A DNA stretch of 64,000 bases, taken from contig NZ_BMMH01000012.1 in NCBI RefSeq assembly GCF_014645735.1, positions 62,001-126,000 of the forward strand. Direction: 5' to 3'. Shown one piece after another: positions 1 through 7,229 of the stretch. Under the pieces are notes generated by a model that worked only from the letters and a program-made list of their open reading frames with translations, was not told where the DNA came from and did not search any database. A program made the translations under genes and the position numbers. Every line of letters begins with the position of its first letter. Position 1 is the stretch's first letter. This DNA comes from Nocardia jinanensis. Lineage in GTDB: Bacteria > Actinomycetota > Actinomycetes > Mycobacteriales > Mycobacteriaceae.

Positions 1-656
1 CCCTTCTCGGTGAACAGCCGCGTCGAGGTGGTCTCGAGCATCATGCCCATCGACTGCGCCACCGGTTTCAGCCGCGAGATCTCCTCCCACGACATCACCC
101 CGGGATTCAGGTGCGGCAGCAGCCCGGTCTCCTCCAGCACCAGGATGGACACCGCGCGCAGGTAGTCCAGGGTGGAATCGTAACCACGTTCGTCCAGCCA
201 CTGCGCGGCCTCCGGCCAGCGGGCTTCGGGCCGGTCACCGAGGGTGAACAGCGCCTCCTTACAACCCAGTTCCGCACCGCGGCGGGCGATATCGAGCACT
301 TCGTCGGGTTCCAGGAACATCCCGCGACCCTGAGCACGCAATTTGCCCGGCACCGTCACGAAGGTGCAGTAGTGGCAGGTGTCGCGGCACAGATGGCTGA
401 GCGGGATGAAAACATTGCGCGAATAGGTGATCATGCCCACTCGCCCGGCCGATGAGAGCCCGGCGTCGCGCACCCGGGCGGCGCTGCGACACAGATCGGC
501 GAGGTCCTCGTCGCGAGCGTGCAACAGCACCGTCGCCTCGTCGACGTTCAGTGTGACCCCGTCGCGTGCCCGGCGCAGCGCCCGGCGCATGGCGGACGGG
601 GTCGGCACAGGGGTCGGGACGGTCGGTTCGGGTAGCTCGGTCACGCCCTCGATCAT
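1..656 (-). CDS. fbiC: FO synthase FbiC, N-terminal part (runs off left edge)
   Basis: Radical-SAM enzyme that makes the deazaflavin chromophore FO of coenzyme F420 from tyrosine and the flavin-pathway pyrimidine; cytoplasmic. About 218 residues are visible, reading off the window edge, so the C-terminal (CofH-like) half is missing. The [4Fe-4S] binding motif C-x3-C-x2-C is seen as CRDTCHYC at residues 90-97, followed by segments typical of the CofG half ([37 protein letters not shown]). The ATG at 656 was chosen; an in-frame GTG nine bases upstream is also possible, with a GGGAGGAG about 12 bases before it. In mycobacteria fbiC sits close to mshB, here about 10 kb away. Family assignment is secure. 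Confidence 0.95.
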   Translation of the reverse strand, partial: MIEGVTELPEPTVPTPVPTPSAMRRALRRARDGVTLNVDEATVLLHARDEDLADLCRSAARVRDAGLSSAGRVGMITYSRNVFIPLSHLCRDTCHYCTFVTVPGKLRAQGRGMFLEPDEVLDIARRGAELGCKEALFTLGDRPEARWPEAAQWLDERGYDSTLDYLRAVSILVLEETGLLPHLNPGVMSWEEISRLKPVAQSMGMMLETTSTRLFTEK

Positions 657-730
657 GCGGCACACATCCGGAACTGTCTCCTCCCAGGTCGTTGAGCGTT
701 CACAACCGCGGTGCATCTCGGGCTATTCCA

Positions 731-868
731 TGTTTATTTGCGGCGCCTTCGGCGCCGCTGGCGGGGCCCTATTAACCCCGGTTCTTCACTCCTTCGCTCA
801 GTCGCTGCGCTCCTTCGCTACGTCGCTCCAGAACCGGGGCGGGCCCCGCCGACTGAGGTGGACCATCC
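731..868 (+). repeat. Dispersed palindromic intergenic element, copy A
   Basis: Starts with TGTTTATTTG and a hairpin of GCGGCGCC, TTC loop, GGCGCCGC. Next comes a larger imperfect palindrome: GGGGCCC-TATTAA-CCCCGGTTC pairing with GAACCGGGG-C-GGGCCCC around a core of TCCTTCGCT direct repeats. It ends in a partly conserved flank (GAGGTGGACCATCC). It differs from the reverse complement of copy D by only a few bases. No coding sense. Confidence 0.85.
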
Positions 869-1140
869 GGAGTAGATGGAAGGTGTTCGCGAACGTACAC
901 CTCGATCGACCCGAGCAGGTTCACGACACTGCAAGTGCTCAATGGACGCCGACCCACGAACGGCCGACAGCACACGCTCGGTCGGTGCGCTCCCTCGCTC
1001 TGTCACTCCAGAACCGGAGCGAGCCCCGACTACGAACACCGACCATCCGGGGAAGACCGAAGATGCGCGCGAACGTACACCTCGATCGACCCGAGCAGGT
1101 TCACGACACTGTGAGTGCTCAATGGTTGCCGATCTACGGA
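791..1140 (+). repeat. 180-bp tandem duplication with a 44-bp identical core
   Basis: Positions 791-960 and 971-1140 align in register at an offset of exactly 180 bases. Bases 888-931 and 1068-1111 are identical (44 of 44), containing GAACGTACACCTCGATCGAC. The flanks diverge, including the palindromic-element half of the second unit (CTCCAGAACCGGAGC). The duplication is therefore old outside the core and conserved inside it. Confidence 0.85.
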
Positions 1141-1177
1141 CAGTAGAACGCACATCACGCCGTGCGACGATGAACAT

Positions 1178-1690
1178 ATGTCGCCGGACAGCTCGCCGCG
1201 GTCACCGAATCTCCTGGCCGATCCGTCGTGGCGGCCCAGCCCGCGCGCGAAGACCCTGTGGACCGTGCAGATCGCGTTGTCGTGGCTCGTCGTATTCGCC
1301 GTACTGCTCGGGTGGGTCGTCTTCGACCCCGGACGCCGGTCCTGGCAGGTCGCGGTGGCGGTGGGTGTGGTGCTGGCGGCCGCGCTCACCACTGTGGTGG
1401 TGCCCCGGTGGCGCTACCGGGTCCACCGCTGGGAGGTGACCGACGAGGCCGTGTACTCCCGATCGGGCTGGCTGACCCAGGAGAGCCGGGTGGCGCCGAT
1501 CTCCCGGGTGCAGACCGTGGATACCGAGCGCGGTCCGCTGGAACGGATGCTCGACCTGTCGACGGTCACGGTGACCACGGCCTCGTCCGCGGGCGCGGTG
1601 CACATCAGCCTGCTGGACCGGGCGGTGGCCGAGCAGACGGTGACCCGGCTGACCGAGATCGCCGCGCGGCATCGCGGTGACGCGACATGA
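1178..1690 (+). CDS. PH-domain membrane protein (YdbS-like)
   Basis: A 170-residue protein of the bacterial PH-domain (bPH2, YdbS-type) family. Two membrane segments lie near residues 28-50 and 54-77, ending in VVPRWRYRVHRWEVTDEAVY, where the PH domain begins; the PH domain fills the rest (SGWLTQESRVAPISRVQTVD). YdbS/YdbT pairs are known membrane proteins in many bacteria; in Bacillus they affect resistance to a bacteriocin, and a role in envelope stress is likely but unproven here. The ATG at 1178 is preferred over an upstream ATG because the extra residues come from the repeat region. Its stop overlaps the start of the next gene (ATGA), so the two are translationally coupled. Confidence 0.85.
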   Translation: MSPDSSPRSPNLLADPSWRPSPRAKTLWTVQIALSWLVVFAVLLGWVVFDPGRRSWQVAVAVGVVLAAALTTVVVPRWRYRVHRWEVTDEAVYSRSGWLTQESRVAPISRVQTVDTERGPLERMLDLSTVTVTTASSAGAVHISLLDRAVAEQTVTRLTEIAARHRGDAT

Positions 1691-3321
1691 CCGGACCCGA
1701 TGCGGCCGGCGGTGGGCCCCCGGCCCCGGAACAGGAGCGCGCCGCTTTCGATCGCGACGACGCCGAACCGTGGCTACGACTCGATCGCCGGATGCTGCTG
1801 GTACATCCGGTCCAGGAGGTCGTGAAGTTCCTGCCCGCGGTGATCGGCGCGGTGATCCTCGGTGTCAGTTCCGGGAACCCCCTGTACAGCCTTCTCGGCC
1901 TGGTGTTCGTGATCCCCTACGCGCTCACCCTCTGGTTCACCACCACCTACCGGGTCGGATCGACCCACGTCGAACTCCGCACCGGACTGATCCGGCGGAA
2001 ACGACTGTCGGTGCCGCGAGCGCGGATCCGATCGGTCGATATCGAAGCCGACCCGCTGCACCGGGTACTGGGGCTCGCCGTGGTCGTGATCGGCACCGGC
2101 CGGGAGGCCGATGCCGATGACCGTTTCCGGCTGGACGCACTCGCCGCCGAGCACGTCCGGCCGCTGCGTACCGAATTGCTCGCCCACACCCGCGAAGTTC
2201 ATATCGCGGCCGACGCTTCCGTGCCCGCCCACCTCCCGGATACCGGCGAACCCACCGGATCCGAGGAGCCCGGAGGCGAAGAGATCGCGCATTGGCAACC
2301 GGGCTGGGTCCGGTACGCACCGCTGTCATTGACCGGTTTCGCCCTCGCCGCCTCGGCGCTGGGCGTCGCCGCGCAATTCGGCTTCGGCTCCGCCGAGATC
2401 AGTATCAGCCGAAACACCGTCGACAGCGTGCGCGATATCGGCCTGCTGCCATTGCTGCTGCTCGCATTCGGCGCGCTGGCCGCCATGGTGGCGGTTGTGA
2501 GCATCGCCGCCTGCGCCCATTACCTGACCACCAACTTCGGGCTGCGCGTGACCGATTACGGCAGCACCCTGCAGATCCGCCGTGGGCTGTTCACCCTGCG
2601 CCGGATAACCCTGGACACCGCGCGGTTACGCGGCGCCACCATCCGCGAACCGCTGCTCCTGCGCCTGGCCGGAGCCGCGCAACTGGAAGCGGTGATGACC
2701 GGGGAGAATCCGCGCCAGAAGATCTTGCCGCAATCCCCGCGCGCGGCGGTCGAACGAACACTGGCGCGGCTGCTGAGCCCGCACCGGAACACGGACATCT
2801 CCGCCGTTCCGGCCGCTGCTCCAGCTCAGCTGTCGACCCTCGCCGACGTTCCGCTGACCCGGCACGGTCCGGCCGCCCGGCGACGCCGCTATATCCGGGC
2901 CTGCTGGCCGGTTCCGCTCAGCGCGGCGGTCCTGATCGCCACGTCGATGGCCGGCCCGCACGTCCCGGGCTGGTGGTGGTTGCTGCCGCTGGTCCTGACT
3001 GTTGTCTGCGCGCTGCTCGCCGAGGACCGCTACCGCGGCCTCGGCCATACCGTCGTACCCGCCGCCGACGGCTCCCCCACCTGGCTGATCGTCCGCTCCG
3101 GATCCCTCGACCGAGAACGCACCTGCCTGGAAGCGCCCGGCATCATCGGCTGGACTGTGCGGCAGACTTTCTGGCAGCGCCGGGCCGGGCTGGCCACGGT
3201 CGGCGCCGCCACCGCCGCGGGAAAGAAGCTGTACCTCATCGAGGACATACCCCTGGACCGGGCCTGGGATTTGCTGTATCTATCCGCCCCGCCTTCGGCG
3301 GGGCGGGCGGGGCACTGTTAA
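1687..3321 (+). CDS. Multi-PH-domain membrane protein (YdbT-like)
   Basis: A 544-residue partner of the preceding gene. I see three units of membrane hairpin plus bPH2 domain: hydrophobic pairs near residues 38-85, 215-260 and 395-440, each followed by a PH-like strand set (TTYRVGSTHVELRTGLIRRK; NFGLRVTDYGSTLQIRRGLF; and a C-terminal one). This is the usual YdbT arrangement. The last ten residues (PPSAGRAGHC) are encoded by the edge of a dispersed palindromic element, which supplies the stop codon. The native C-terminus may therefore have been replaced when the element arrived. Function is inferred only as envelope-associated. Confidence 0.85.
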   Translation: MTGPDAAGGGPPAPEQERAAFDRDDAEPWLRLDRRMLLVHPVQEVVKFLPAVIGAVILGVSSGNPLYSLLGLVFVIPYALTLWFTTTYRVGSTHVELRTGLIRRKRLSVPRARIRSVDIEADPLHRVLGLAVVVIGTGREADADDRFRLDALAAEHVRPLRTELLAHTREVHIAADASVPAHLPDTGEPTGSEEPGGEEIAHWQPGWVRYAPLSLTGFALAASALGVAAQFGFGSAEISISRNTVDSVRDIGLLPLLLLAFGALAAMVAVVSIAACAHYLTTNFGLRVTDYGSTLQIRRGLFTLRRITLDTARLRGATIREPLLLRLAGAAQLEAVMTGENPRQKILPQSPRAAVERTLARLLSPHRNTDISAVPAAAPAQLSTLADVPLTRHGPAARRRRYIRACWPVPLSAAVLIATSMAGPHVPGWWWLLPLVLTVVCALLAEDRYRGLGHTVVPAADGSPTWLIVRSGSLDRERTCLEAPGIIGWTVRQTFWQRRAGLATVGAATAAGKKLYLIEDIPLDRAWDLLYLSAPPSAGRAGHC

Positions 3322-3386
3322 CCCCGGTTCTTCACTCCTTCGCTCCAGAACCGGGGCGGGCTCCGCCCACGGATGCTGACCATCCG
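3284..3386 (+). repeat. Dispersed palindromic intergenic element, copy B (divergent, shorter)
   Basis: Shows the same order of parts as copy A. The small hairpin is CCCGCC, TTC, GGCGGG, and the larger palindrome (CCCCGGTTC ... GAACCGGGG) lacks part of the core. The ACCATCCG flank is followed by a weakly matching downstream segment. It overlaps the last codons of the upstream gene and could serve as its transcription terminator. Confidence 0.75.
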
Positions 3387-3502
3387 AAGTGCAGGTGTGG
3401 TGCGTACACGATACGAGCGCTTGCCGGCCGGGAAGGTCGACCGGGAACGTGCTCGTGGTCGCCGATCCCAGGACGATCGACAGTGAGCACGCCATCGGGA
3501 TA

Positions 3503-3853
3503 TCAGGTCTGGCAGTGCCGGGTGGCGGCTTCCCGCAGATCGGGTTCGTCGGCCACCACTCGCAGATCGGGGCGGGTATCCGGACTCGCGTGATCACCCA
3601 TCCAGGACAGCAGCGACCACCGGGACAATCCGGACAACGCCGAGCCGAGACTCAGGAACGATCCGCTGGAAATCGCCGAACCGAATGATCCGATGGAGCC
3701 GATCGACAGGACCGACCCCACGCTTCCGATGGACAGAATCGAATACGCGGAGCCGATGGACAGGATCGATCCCTCGGAGCGGATCGACAGAATCGACCGT
3801 GCCGAGCGCCGGCTCCGAATACTGGGCTTGCGCGAACTTTCGACAGTCGCCAT
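3503..3853 (-). CDS. Small protein with 9-residue SxLSIGSxG repeats
   Basis: A 116-residue protein of unknown function. After a basic N-terminus (MATVESSRKPSIRSRRSAR) it has at least four near-perfect nonapeptides (SILSIRSEG, SILSIGSAY, SILSIGSVG, SVLSIGSIG) and three degenerate ones (SFGSAISSG, SFLSLGSAL, SGLSRWSLL), ending in SWMG and an acidic tail. The regular Ser/Gly/Leu/Ile spacing suggests a short beta-solenoid or stacked hairpins; this is inference. I have the impression that similar repeat proteins occur as hypothetical proteins in other actinobacteria. The ATG follows a GTG immediately upstream (3856), which could also be used. It stands alone between a repeat region and a secreted-protein gene. 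Confidence 0.7.
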   Translation of the reverse strand: MATVESSRKPSIRSRRSARSILSIRSEGSILSIGSAYSILSIGSVGSVLSIGSIGSFGSAISSGSFLSLGSALSGLSRWSLLSWMGDHASPDTRPDLRVVADEPDLREAATRHCQT

Positions 3854-4033
3854 CACCCCGGTCTACCACAGCCGCGCGGCAGGCGTGGGACACCACGAGC
3901 CGACGCTCCGATTCCCCGGCGGAGGCCGCGGATCAGCTCACTGTTCGCGACCCGCGCGTCGCCGGGTGAACCCGACCTCCGCGAGAAGGAAACAGTGTCA
4001 CCACCGACCCGAGGCCGGTGGTTCTACGGCGGC

Positions 4034-4816
4034 TCAACCTACGGTGAAGAAACCGAGGGTCGGCATGAATGTGCAGCTGCGGGCTTCGGTTTCGGTGGCC
4101 TGGGTGGTGAGCCCGCCGCCGATCACCGCGACGACGCGGCCGGTGCCGGTGTTCGCGATGGCCGAGAGGGTGGCCGGGCCGTCGGGGTTGATCTTCGCCT
4201 CGTCGGTCAGCGGCTGCGAGCCCGTCTCACCCGTATCCAGGTTGCGCCACTGCACCGTCATCGGCTGTACCTGTTGGGCCGTCGGACGTTCGGTGCCCAG
4301 TGCGGTGAACACGAAACCGGTCTGACCGGCGGCCGGTCCGGGCGGCGGCAGCTGCGCCGGGCCGGGTACCGCGAGGGCCGTGCCGACCGAATCGCCGGAC
4401 GGCGCGATGCAGCCTTTGCCGATGGTCGGATACAGGAACTGGGCGATCGCCGGCCCGGATTCGGGGATCTCGGGACCACCGCCGCCGCTGCCGTCCAGGA
4501 ACGTGATGACTCGTTCCAGCGTCGATTTGATCTGCGGGGGCAGGTTCACCGTGGCCAGCAGCGCGCGGGCCTGGGACAGGATGGCCTCCTGCGGGCTGCC
4601 CGGCGCGGCGATGTCCTTGGCCGCCGGGGCGCTGACGATGGCCGGGGCCAGGGCGGCGAGAACGTCGACGGGGACCCCTTCGGGGACCATCGGGACGTTG
4701 TTCACCGACGCCTCGGTGGCCGGAACCGCGACGGCTGTCGCGGGCGCCACGAGGGAGGCGCCGGCCGCAATGGCGAGCGCGGACATTGCGATCCGCGATC
4801 CTCGGGTGCGAAGCAC
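4034..4816 (-). CDS. Secreted conserved protein of mycolata type
   Basis: A 260-residue exported protein. The N-terminus has a basic stretch, a hydrophobic core (MSALAIAAGASLVAPATAVA) and a likely signal-peptidase site after AVA or thereabouts. The mature part has two cysteines, in KGCIAPSGDSVGTALAVPGP and EARSCTFMP, plausibly a disulfide, and a proline/glycine-rich middle. I recall similar exported proteins of unknown function in Nocardia and Rhodococcus. No enzyme motif is visible. The start lies at an ATG followed immediately by LRTRGSRIA, a normal signal-peptide n-region. Confidence 0.8.
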   Translation of the reverse strand: MLRTRGSRIAMSALAIAAGASLVAPATAVAVPATEASVNNVPMVPEGVPVDVLAALAPAIVSAPAAKDIAAPGSPQEAILSQARALLATVNLPPQIKSTLERVITFLDGSGGGGPEIPESGPAIAQFLYPTIGKGCIAPSGDSVGTALAVPGPAQLPPPGPAAGQTGFVFTALGTERPTAQQVQPMTVQWRNLDTGETGSQPLTDEAKINPDGPATLSAIANTGTGRVVAVIGGGLTTQATETEARSCTFMPTLGFFTVG

Positions 4817-5199
4817 TGGTCTAGCCGTCCTTACCTCGGGTACATCTGGGCGACGCTGAAAAGCCGTCGTTTCGGGGTCACTCTAAGGACACTGACGCGC
4901 GTTGTACAGCACCGGGGTCGGGATTGCGACCCCCAATTCGCTGTGCTACTGGACAGTAGCTAATAACGCAAGTGGCTGATGTGAAAATTGAGGCGAATGT
5001 ATACCTGTGACACATTGGTTGCTCGATGGTTACCGGACCCGGTGCGCACTGTTTGCCGGGGGCGCCGTCGCGCACACTCCAGGCTCGCGATCGCGCGGAA
5101 AACGGTGGGGTTAATGTATTCCGGGCCGGAAAATCCGGCCGACGCGCCCCTCAGCACCGGGTCCGGCCGCCGGCCCGGACCGACTCGAAAGCTCGTGTA
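4817..5199. other. Intergenic region between secreted protein and pimE
   Basis: This 383-base stretch lies between divergently read genes. It contains an AT-richer patch at about 4960-5010 (TAATAACGCAAG, TGAAAATTGAGG, GTATACCTGTG) that is a reasonable place for promoter elements. I could not fix a -35/-10 pair. I see no gene in it. Confidence 0.5.
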
Positions 5200-6465
5200 T
5201 TGACTCAGCCCAGCGGCGCCCGGACCGATATTCGGGGGCTCGTACCGTTTCGCCTGGCCCTGGTAGCGCTCGGGATCACCGTGCTGGCGCGGCTGTTGTG
5301 GATGCTTCTTACTCCGAACGGCATGAATCTGGTCGACCTGCACGTCTATGTCGACGGTTCGGCGGCCCTGCTCACCGATCATCTCTACGATTTCACCTAC
5401 GCCGAGAAGACACCGGATTTCCCGCTGCCCTTCACTTATCCGCCGTTCGCCGCGGTGGTGTTCTTCCCACTGCACTTCCTACCGTTCACCGTGGTCGCGA
5501 TGCTGTGGTTGTTCGCCATCGTCGCGGCGCTGTACTGGGTGGTGCGAATCGCGTTCGAACTCATGCTCGGACGGGAGGCCCTGCGCGAACCGCGGTGGCG
5601 AGCCGCCATGGTGGCGTGGACCGCGGCCGGCCTGTGGTTCGAACCGGTCCGCACGACCATCGACTACGGGCAGGTCAACATCTTCCTGATGCTCGGGGTG
5701 ATGATCGCGATCCGCAGTTCCCGGTGGTGGCTGTCGGGAACCCTGGTGGGCGCGGTCGCGGGTATCAAACTGACTCCGGCGATCAGCGGTCTGTACTTCG
5801 TGGCGCGGCGTCGCTGGACGGCCGCCGTCTGGTCGGCGGTGGTGTTCGGACTGACGGTGGCGGCCAGTTTCCTCATCAATCCGGAGGAGACCCGGCGGTA
5901 TTTCGGCACCCTGCTCGGTGACGCCGACCGGATCGGGCCGGTGGGCTCGGTGTGGAACCAATCCATGCGCGGCGCGCTGAGCCGGCTGCTGGGCAGCGAT
6001 GTGGGTACCGGACCGTGGTTGACGGCCGGTGTTCTGGTGACGGCGACGCTGGGCTGGTTCGCGTGGCGGGCCCTGCGCCGTGACGATCTGCTGGGCACAC
6101 TGCTGATCGTGCAGTTGTTCGGGCTGCTGGTCTCACCCATCTCCTGGTCGCACCACTGGGGCTGGCTGCTGCCGACCGTCCTCTGGTTGCTCTACGGGCC
6201 GTACCGGGCAGTGGGCGGCGCGCGGATCCTGGCCGGGTATTGGCTGCTGACGACCCTGATCGGCGCGCCCTGGGTGCTGTCGTTCCTGCAGGATTCGATC
6301 TGGACCATCTCCCGCTGGGGCGTCTGGTCCTGGCTCGGCACGGTGTACGTGATCGGCGCGCTGGCCTTCTACGGCTGGATCATCTGGGCCGGTCGGGCCC
6401 CTGCCCGGACCGCTACCGCGCCAGCCGATCTATCTCCCGGGCCAGCGCCACGTCCCGTGCCGTGA
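5200..6465 (+). CDS. pimE: PIM alpha-1,2-mannosyltransferase PimE (GT-C, DUF2029)
   Basis: Polytopic polyprenol-phosphate-mannose-dependent transferase that adds the alpha-1,2-linked mannose leading to polar phosphatidylinositol mannosides; plasma membrane. About ten hydrophobic segments are visible. The conserved aspartate of the first outer loop lies in NLVDLHVYVDG, followed by LPFTYPPFAA and a central DYGQVN motif typical of the family. Neighbours pterin dehydratase, typA, lpqW and mshB match the Rv1159-Rv1170 order, which separates pimE from other DUF2029 transferases. The start is uncertain: a TTG at 5200 gives a normal N-terminus directly before the first membrane segment, whereas the ATG at 5026 adds 58 residues of non-coding appearance. 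Confidence 0.85.
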   Translation: MTQPSGARTDIRGLVPFRLALVALGITVLARLLWMLLTPNGMNLVDLHVYVDGSAALLTDHLYDFTYAEKTPDFPLPFTYPPFAAVVFFPLHFLPFTVVAMLWLFAIVAALYWVVRIAFELMLGREALREPRWRAAMVAWTAAGLWFEPVRTTIDYGQVNIFLMLGVMIAIRSSRWWLSGTLVGAVAGIKLTPAISGLYFVARRRWTAAVWSAVVFGLTVAASFLINPEETRRYFGTLLGDADRIGPVGSVWNQSMRGALSRLLGSDVGTGPWLTAGVLVTATLGWFAWRALRRDDLLGTLLIVQLFGLLVSPISWSHHWGWLLPTVLWLLYGPYRAVGGARILAGYWLLTTLIGAPWVLSFLQDSIWTISRWGVWSWLGTVYVIGALAFYGWIIWAGRAPARTATAPADLSPGPAPRPVP

Positions 6466-6700
6466 GCCCGCCCACGGAATGCGTGGACAGGGTGAAGGTG
6501 ACCTTGCGCCACCGGATATCGATATCGGGATGGTGATTCGCCGATTCCGCGATATCGGCGACCCGGCGCACGAGTTCGACCCCGGCGGGAAACGTGGCGG
6601 CCTCGACCGTGCGGGTCAGGGCATCACCGGACCGGCTCCACTCCGGCAGAGAGTCCAGAGCCGCGGTGATCTCGGATTCGGAGAGCAGTGTTGTGGTCAT
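6413..6700 (-). CDS. Pterin-4a-carbinolamine dehydratase family protein
   Basis: A 95-residue DCoH/PhhB-type protein that dehydrates 4a-hydroxytetrahydropterins. The family core is clear: ANHHPDIDIRWRKVTFTLST followed by HSVGGLTARDVALAREID, with the paired histidines of the active site. Such a gene follows pimE in mycobacteria (Rv1159A). The start at MTTTLLSESE is the usual family N-terminus; an upstream start would add 25 atypical residues. Its 3' end overlaps the 3' end of pimE by 53 bases, tail to tail. Confidence 0.9.
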   Translation of the reverse strand: MTTTLLSESEITAALDSLPEWSRSGDALTRTVEAATFPAGVELVRRVADIAESANHHPDIDIRWRKVTFTLSTHSVGGLTARDVALAREIDRLAR

Positions 6701-6732
6701 ACCGCCGTAATACCCCCGAACACAGTTCCTAC

Positions 6733-6843
6733 AACAACCCGATCCGTCTCCTACTACAACCCGAATCCCCGACAACCCGACCCGCCCAACAACCCGATCC
6801 GTTCAACAACCCGACCCGCCCAACAACCCGATCCGTCCAACCT
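6733..6843 (+). repeat. 17-bp minisatellite
   Basis: Tandem copies of CAACAACCCGATCCGTT and close variants. Three full-length units at about 6789-6838 are preceded by shorter or degenerate ones. Some units alternate GATCCGT with GACCCGC. It lies between convergently oriented small genes and codes for nothing recognisable. Confidence 0.8.
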
Positions 6844-6850
6844 TCGTGGC

Positions 6851-6900
6851 GGACGCCGGAGCGAAGGCGGAGGTCGCCCCGGAGCGAAGGCGGAGGTCGC
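6851..6900 (+). repeat. Two tandem copies of a 23-bp unit
   Basis: GGAGCGAAGGCGGAGGTCGC plus CCC is present twice in direct succession, immediately downstream of the small Lys/Cys-rich gene. Resemblance of GAGCGAAGG to the core of the dispersed palindromic elements is visible but short. Confidence 0.75.
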
Positions 6901-6904
6901 CCCC

Positions 6905-7093
6905 TCAGGCGGCACGCGCCTTCTTCAAGCCTTTTTTCAATTCCTTGCCGGAGGCGCCCGCGGCCTCCAGGCGCTTCATCCGCATGATGACCACAGGGCA
7001 TTTCACGCAGCGCGTCTTCTTACGACAGCACTTCTTCTTCGGCTTGAGGCTCGAAACCTCGCGCGCTTTGACCTTGCCCATGCGGGTTAGCAT
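6905..7093 (-). CDS. Small Lys/Cys-rich protein
   Basis: A 62-residue, strongly basic protein of unknown function. The middle reads KPKKKCCRKKTRCVKCPVV, with four cysteines in a CC-x4-C-x2-C pattern that could bind a metal; the C-terminus is Lys-rich (GKELKKGLKKARAA). Similar small proteins with a KKCCxxxxRCxxCPVV signature occur, as I recall, across actinobacteria. The ATG at 7093 was chosen because AGAGG precedes it by seven bases; an internal ATG (MGKVKAREVSS, 7081) is the alternative. It is divergent from typA and probably shares its promoter region. Confidence 0.75.
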   Translation of the reverse strand: MLTRMGKVKAREVSSLKPKKKCCRKKTRCVKCPVVIMRMKRLEAAGASGKELKKGLKKARAA

Positions 7094-7229
7094 ACCCTTA
7101 CCTCTGGGCGCCGCCAGCAGGCCACCGGGTTCCCGGTAGTCTGTAACCGGCCCAGATGCTTGGTGAGTTTCGAATCTCCCTGTCGCAGGGTCCGGCCGCA
7201 AGCAACAGTTAACAGCAGGAGGAACAGGC

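Larger units (their letters stand above)
657..1177. other. Gene-free repeat region between fbiC and the PH-domain operon
   Basis: This 520-base stretch separates two divergently read genes. It is almost filled by one copy of the dispersed palindromic element (731-868) and by a 180-bp tandem duplication (about 791-1140). Frames open through it give arginine- and proline-rich translations without recognisable domains. Promoters of fbiC and of the gene at 1178 must lie at its two ends, but I see no convincing -35/-10 pair. Confidence 0.7.

Noticed and set aside
427-1146. Long rightward open frame across the fbiC start and the repeat region
   Set aside because: Antisense to fbiC, whose radical-SAM motif fixes the true frame, and then running through palindromic repeats; translation is Arg/Ser/Pro-rich without domains.
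6733-6843. Tandem repeats as a possible CRISPR array
   Set aside because: Units are contiguous, 17 bp, with no unique spacers and no cas genes nearby.
7160-7180. TTTCGAATCT resembling a tRNA T-loop upstream of typA
   Set aside because: No acceptor or anticodon stem can be built around it.
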